A DNA stretch of 64,000 nt from an uncultured Bacteroidota bacterium (GTDB taxonomy: Bacteria > Bacteroidota > Bacteroidia > Bacteroidales > F082), in the NCBI GenBank assembly GCA_903891085.1, contig CAITDJ010000006.1, positions 18,781-82,780 on the forward strand, read 5' to 3'. The translations under genes and the position numbers were made by a program. Shown piece after piece: positions 61,907 through 64,000 of the stretch. Below the pieces are notes generated by a model. That model searched no databases. It was given only the letters and a program-made list of their open reading frames with translations, and was not told where the DNA came from. The first letter of the stretch is position 1, and each line of letters opens with the position of its first letter.

Positions 61907-63691
61907 TTACAAATCAACAATCAACACCAGCTTTTCTCCATTACGGATTATGTCAACATTTACGCGCTGTCCGGGTTTAAGTTGTTTCAACCGGTTCATA
62001 TAGTCATAAATTGTTGTAACAGGCATGCCATTCAATCCAACAATTTTATCCCCTTTCAACATACCTGCCCTATCAGCGGCTGCTCCTTTTGTAACACCAC
62101 CCACACCAAGCCCGTCACTTTCAGTACTTGTAAAATCGGGCATAATACCAAGTGTAACTTTAAATCCGCGTCGACCACCCGTGCGTTCTTTTGGACCAGC
62201 TTCCTGAAACGTCAGTTTTTCACTGCTGTTTAACAATTGAATTAACAGCCGGTCACCAAAATCCAACACCATCGTTATTCCATTGAAATTGATTCTATCC
62301 CAAATGTCCATCGGTGTGTGATAATCAGCATGTGCCCCGGTCGAGAAGAATAGCACAGGAATATTTTCGGCATAAAACGAAGCGTGATCCGATGCTCCGA
62401 AACCTTCCGGTGAGAATGCCAGCGATAAACCACTGCCAGTTGAGTTGAAATTAAGCATAGATTCCCACTCAACAGCTGTTCCGGTTCCACCCACCGATAT
62501 CGATTGTTTTTCATTTAACCGCCCAATCATGTCAAAGTTGAGCATGGCAATTATTTTTTCTTTTGGTACAGGAAGATTCTTCACAAAATAACGTGAACCA
62601 AGCAATCCCATCTCTTCGGCACCAAATGCTACCACAATTAAACTGCGTTTGAAACCTTCTTTATTTTTGGCAATCGAGCCAGCCAGTCCGATGATTCCTG
62701 ATACACCGGAAGCATTGTCGTCGGCACCATGATGCACGGCGACTGTATCGGGCGTGCGTGAACCCGATCCTTCTCCTCCAAAACCAAGGTGATCGTAATG
62801 CGCGCCAATCACAATATACTCATTTTTAAGCACTTCGTCAGTGCCTTTTATGTATCCGACAATATTTTGTGTAGTAACTTTGTGCTGAACCAATTCGGTA
62901 CTTGCAGTAACTTTCGAACCAAGCGTATATTGATCAGGTTTCACACCAAGCATCATGAGTTTTTCAAGACTATCCAATCCGGGTAAGTTATTGAATAACA
63001 ATGAATCTGCCCATGCCGCTTTCAGGTCAATGGCTGCAATGCCACTGCTAGTGACAGAGCGTTCGAATAGCAAGGGTGTAATTTCGTCTTTCGGATTATT
63101 CTTTTTACCTCCAATAAATAAGATACCGGCGGCACCTTTGTCTTTCGCATACATTGTTTTGGTTCTGGTGTCAGCAAAAGGAATAAATTTACTATCATTG
63201 TTATCCGGTTCGGGGTCACCCTTCAGAACCAGCACCCATTTCCCTTTCACATCAAGATTTACATAGTCGTTCCATTTCAAACTATCTGTTTCGATGATCA
63301 TACCGAAACCTGCAAAAACAACATTGCTTTCGATGCTGGCATTGGCACTGAACCCAAATACACTGAAATCAGTGTTATATGTTCCCGAAGCACCGGCAAT
63401 AGCCATACTGTTGTCAGCACCGGGCTGGACAGATGTGATAACTTCGAATGACTGAAATGCATTGTCATTAAAAAAAGACAAACCTGCCTTTTTGAATTCA
63501 TCCTTTATAAAGGAAGCAGTTATGGCATCTTCTGGGGTGCCTGGAAAACGCCCTTTGAGTGAATCGGATGCCAGCCAGGAAAGGTTGGTTTTGATTGATT
63601 CATTGGAAATACTCTGGCTCTGCGCAAATGTTGAGAATACAACAATTTGAATTATAAATAGATAGAACAGTTTACGTAGCATGTTTTTCAT
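61907..63691 (-). CDS. M28 family metallopeptidase with PA and PDZ domains
   Basis: About 594 residues with signal MKNMLRKLFYLFIIQIVVFSTFAQ. The ATG at 63691 is used because a -7 box covers the TTG at 63706. The zinc aminopeptidase core has IGAHYDHLGF, HHGADDNASGVSGI (bridging Asp), AFGAEEMGLLGSRYF (catalytic Glu pair), LNFDMIGRL and the last His ligand in HADYHTPMD. A PA domain is inserted (GVKGKW..., ~105-230), and a PDZ domain ends the protein (GVGGVTKGAAADRAGMLKGDKIVGLNG). Such enzymes trim N-terminal residues from peptides outside the cytoplasm. Two domains beyond the core are common in Bacteroidetes members. Confidence 0.92.
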   Translation of the reverse strand: MKNMLRKLFYLFIIQIVVFSTFAQSQSISNESIKTNLSWLASDSLKGRFPGTPEDAITASFIKDEFKKAGLSFFNDNAFQSFEVITSVQPGADNSMAIAGASGTYNTDFSVFGFSANASIESNVVFAGFGMIIETDSLKWNDYVNLDVKGKWVLVLKGDPEPDNNDSKFIPFADTRTKTMYAKDKGAAGILFIGGKKNNPKDEITPLLFERSVTSSGIAAIDLKAAWADSLLFNNLPGLDSLEKLMMLGVKPDQYTLGSKVTASTELVQHKVTTQNIVGYIKGTDEVLKNEYIVIGAHYDHLGFGGEGSGSRTPDTVAVHHGADDNASGVSGIIGLAGSIAKNKEGFKRSLIVVAFGAEEMGLLGSRYFVKNLPVPKEKIIAMLNFDMIGRLNEKQSISVGGTGTAVEWESMLNFNSTGSGLSLAFSPEGFGASDHASFYAENIPVLFFSTGAHADYHTPMDIWDRINFNGITMVLDFGDRLLIQLLNSSEKLTFQEAGPKERTGGRRGFKVTLGIMPDFTSTESDGLGVGGVTKGAAADRAGMLKGDKIVGLNGMPVTTIYDYMNRLKQLKPGQRVNVDIIRNGEKLVLIVDL

Positions 63692-63703
63692 TTTTGAGTG
63701 GCA

Positions 63704-63711
63704 CAAATGTA
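63704..63711 (-). promoter_or_regulatory. -7 box (TACATTTG) for the M28 peptidase gene
   Basis: An exact TAnnTTTG match on the minus strand, 12 bp before the ATG at 63691, placing the start point between the box and the ATG. Confidence 0.5.
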
Positions 63712-64000
63712 GGAAAAATTAAACAACACATCACAGCCTTCCACCACCAAGCTCCCTAGGAGGTTACTCATCACTTTTTAGACATTCCTTCCGGTATTAG
63801 GAAATAAAACGATGGCAATTTATTGTAATAATTTCATTATAAATACTTTAAAAAAACGGCATATACTTTGTTATTGGTTAAGCAGAATCTTGTTTTGTTT
63901 GTTTTTCATAATGTTGCCAACCCGCACAGCGCGGGTTGGCTGTTTTAGTTTAGTCAAGGCGTGACTTTGTGTGTAGCCTTTTCTAAAATAAAAAAAAAAA
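63712..64000. other. Gene-free right end of the window
   Basis: AT-rich sequence without a convincing open frame. It contains a 10-bp perfect hairpin, GCCAACCCGC/GCGGGTTGGC at 63916-63940, followed on the plus strand by TGTTTTAGTTT, and it ends in an A run. The hairpin resembles a terminator, but no plus-strand gene is seen before it. Confidence 0.5.

Overview
The window reads as chromosomal DNA of a member of the Bacteroidota. The base composition is AT-leaning, strong Shine-Dalgarno sites are missing, and many genes are preceded by TAnnTTTG boxes, the -7 element of the Bacteroidetes primary sigma factor. The gene families agree: DUF2807 adhesin-like proteins, PEGA/SUMF proteins, large TPR and beta-barrel proteins, and a TTG-started rnpA. 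The genus cannot be read from the sequence.

Layout. 0-7 kb: end of a hydroxyacyl-CoA dehydrogenase gene, acetate kinase, two DUF2807 proteins, an LptF/G-type permease and a glycosyltransferase. 7-21 kb: an accessory region built round a diversity-generating retroelement (DGR). It holds a PEGA-SUMF target gene with a C-terminal variable repeat, an HRDC accessory gene, a reverse transcriptase and a template repeat, all on the minus strand. Beside them lie an untargeted paralogue of the target, a DUF4160/DUF2442 pair, LPP20-like exported proteins and a transglutaminase-like protein. 21-26 kb: xanthine dehydrogenase-type genes (XdhC, small subunit, large subunit). 26-45 kb: mostly housekeeping, with an NSS transporter and its tiny second subunit, gyrB, a beta-barrel and a 1000-residue TPR protein, rnpB (RNase P RNA), a MATE pump, prolyl oligopeptidase, prmC, rnpA-yidD, a CtpA-type protease, an O-antigen ligase-like protein, cytidine deaminase and a ChaN-like protein. 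45.6-46.2 kb: a gene-free repeat element. 46-61 kb: a seven-gene minus-strand cluster for electron transfer. 61-64 kb: GtrA and an M28 peptidase.

Two systems stand out. In the DGR, the 129-bp template and variable repeats align without gaps and differ at 21 positions. All 21 are adenines in the sense strand of the template, and every changed codon is nonsynonymous. Directly 3' of each repeat lies a copy of the same ~27-bp sequence, but in opposite orientations, which I do not recognise from described DGRs.

The electron-transfer cluster encodes, in order of transcription, a multi-span membrane protein with candidate haem-b histidines, a membrane-anchored Fe-S/FAD oxidoreductase, a 20-haem cytochrome, a 73-haem cytochrome of about 1830 residues, an outer-membrane beta-barrel, a 34-haem cytochrome and a 13-haem cytochrome. 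This is 140 CxxCH motifs by hand count. A plausible reading is a route from NAD(P)H or quinol through the periplasm and across the outer membrane, of porin-cytochrome type but built from Bacteroidetes-specific parts. The terminal electron acceptor cannot be deduced.
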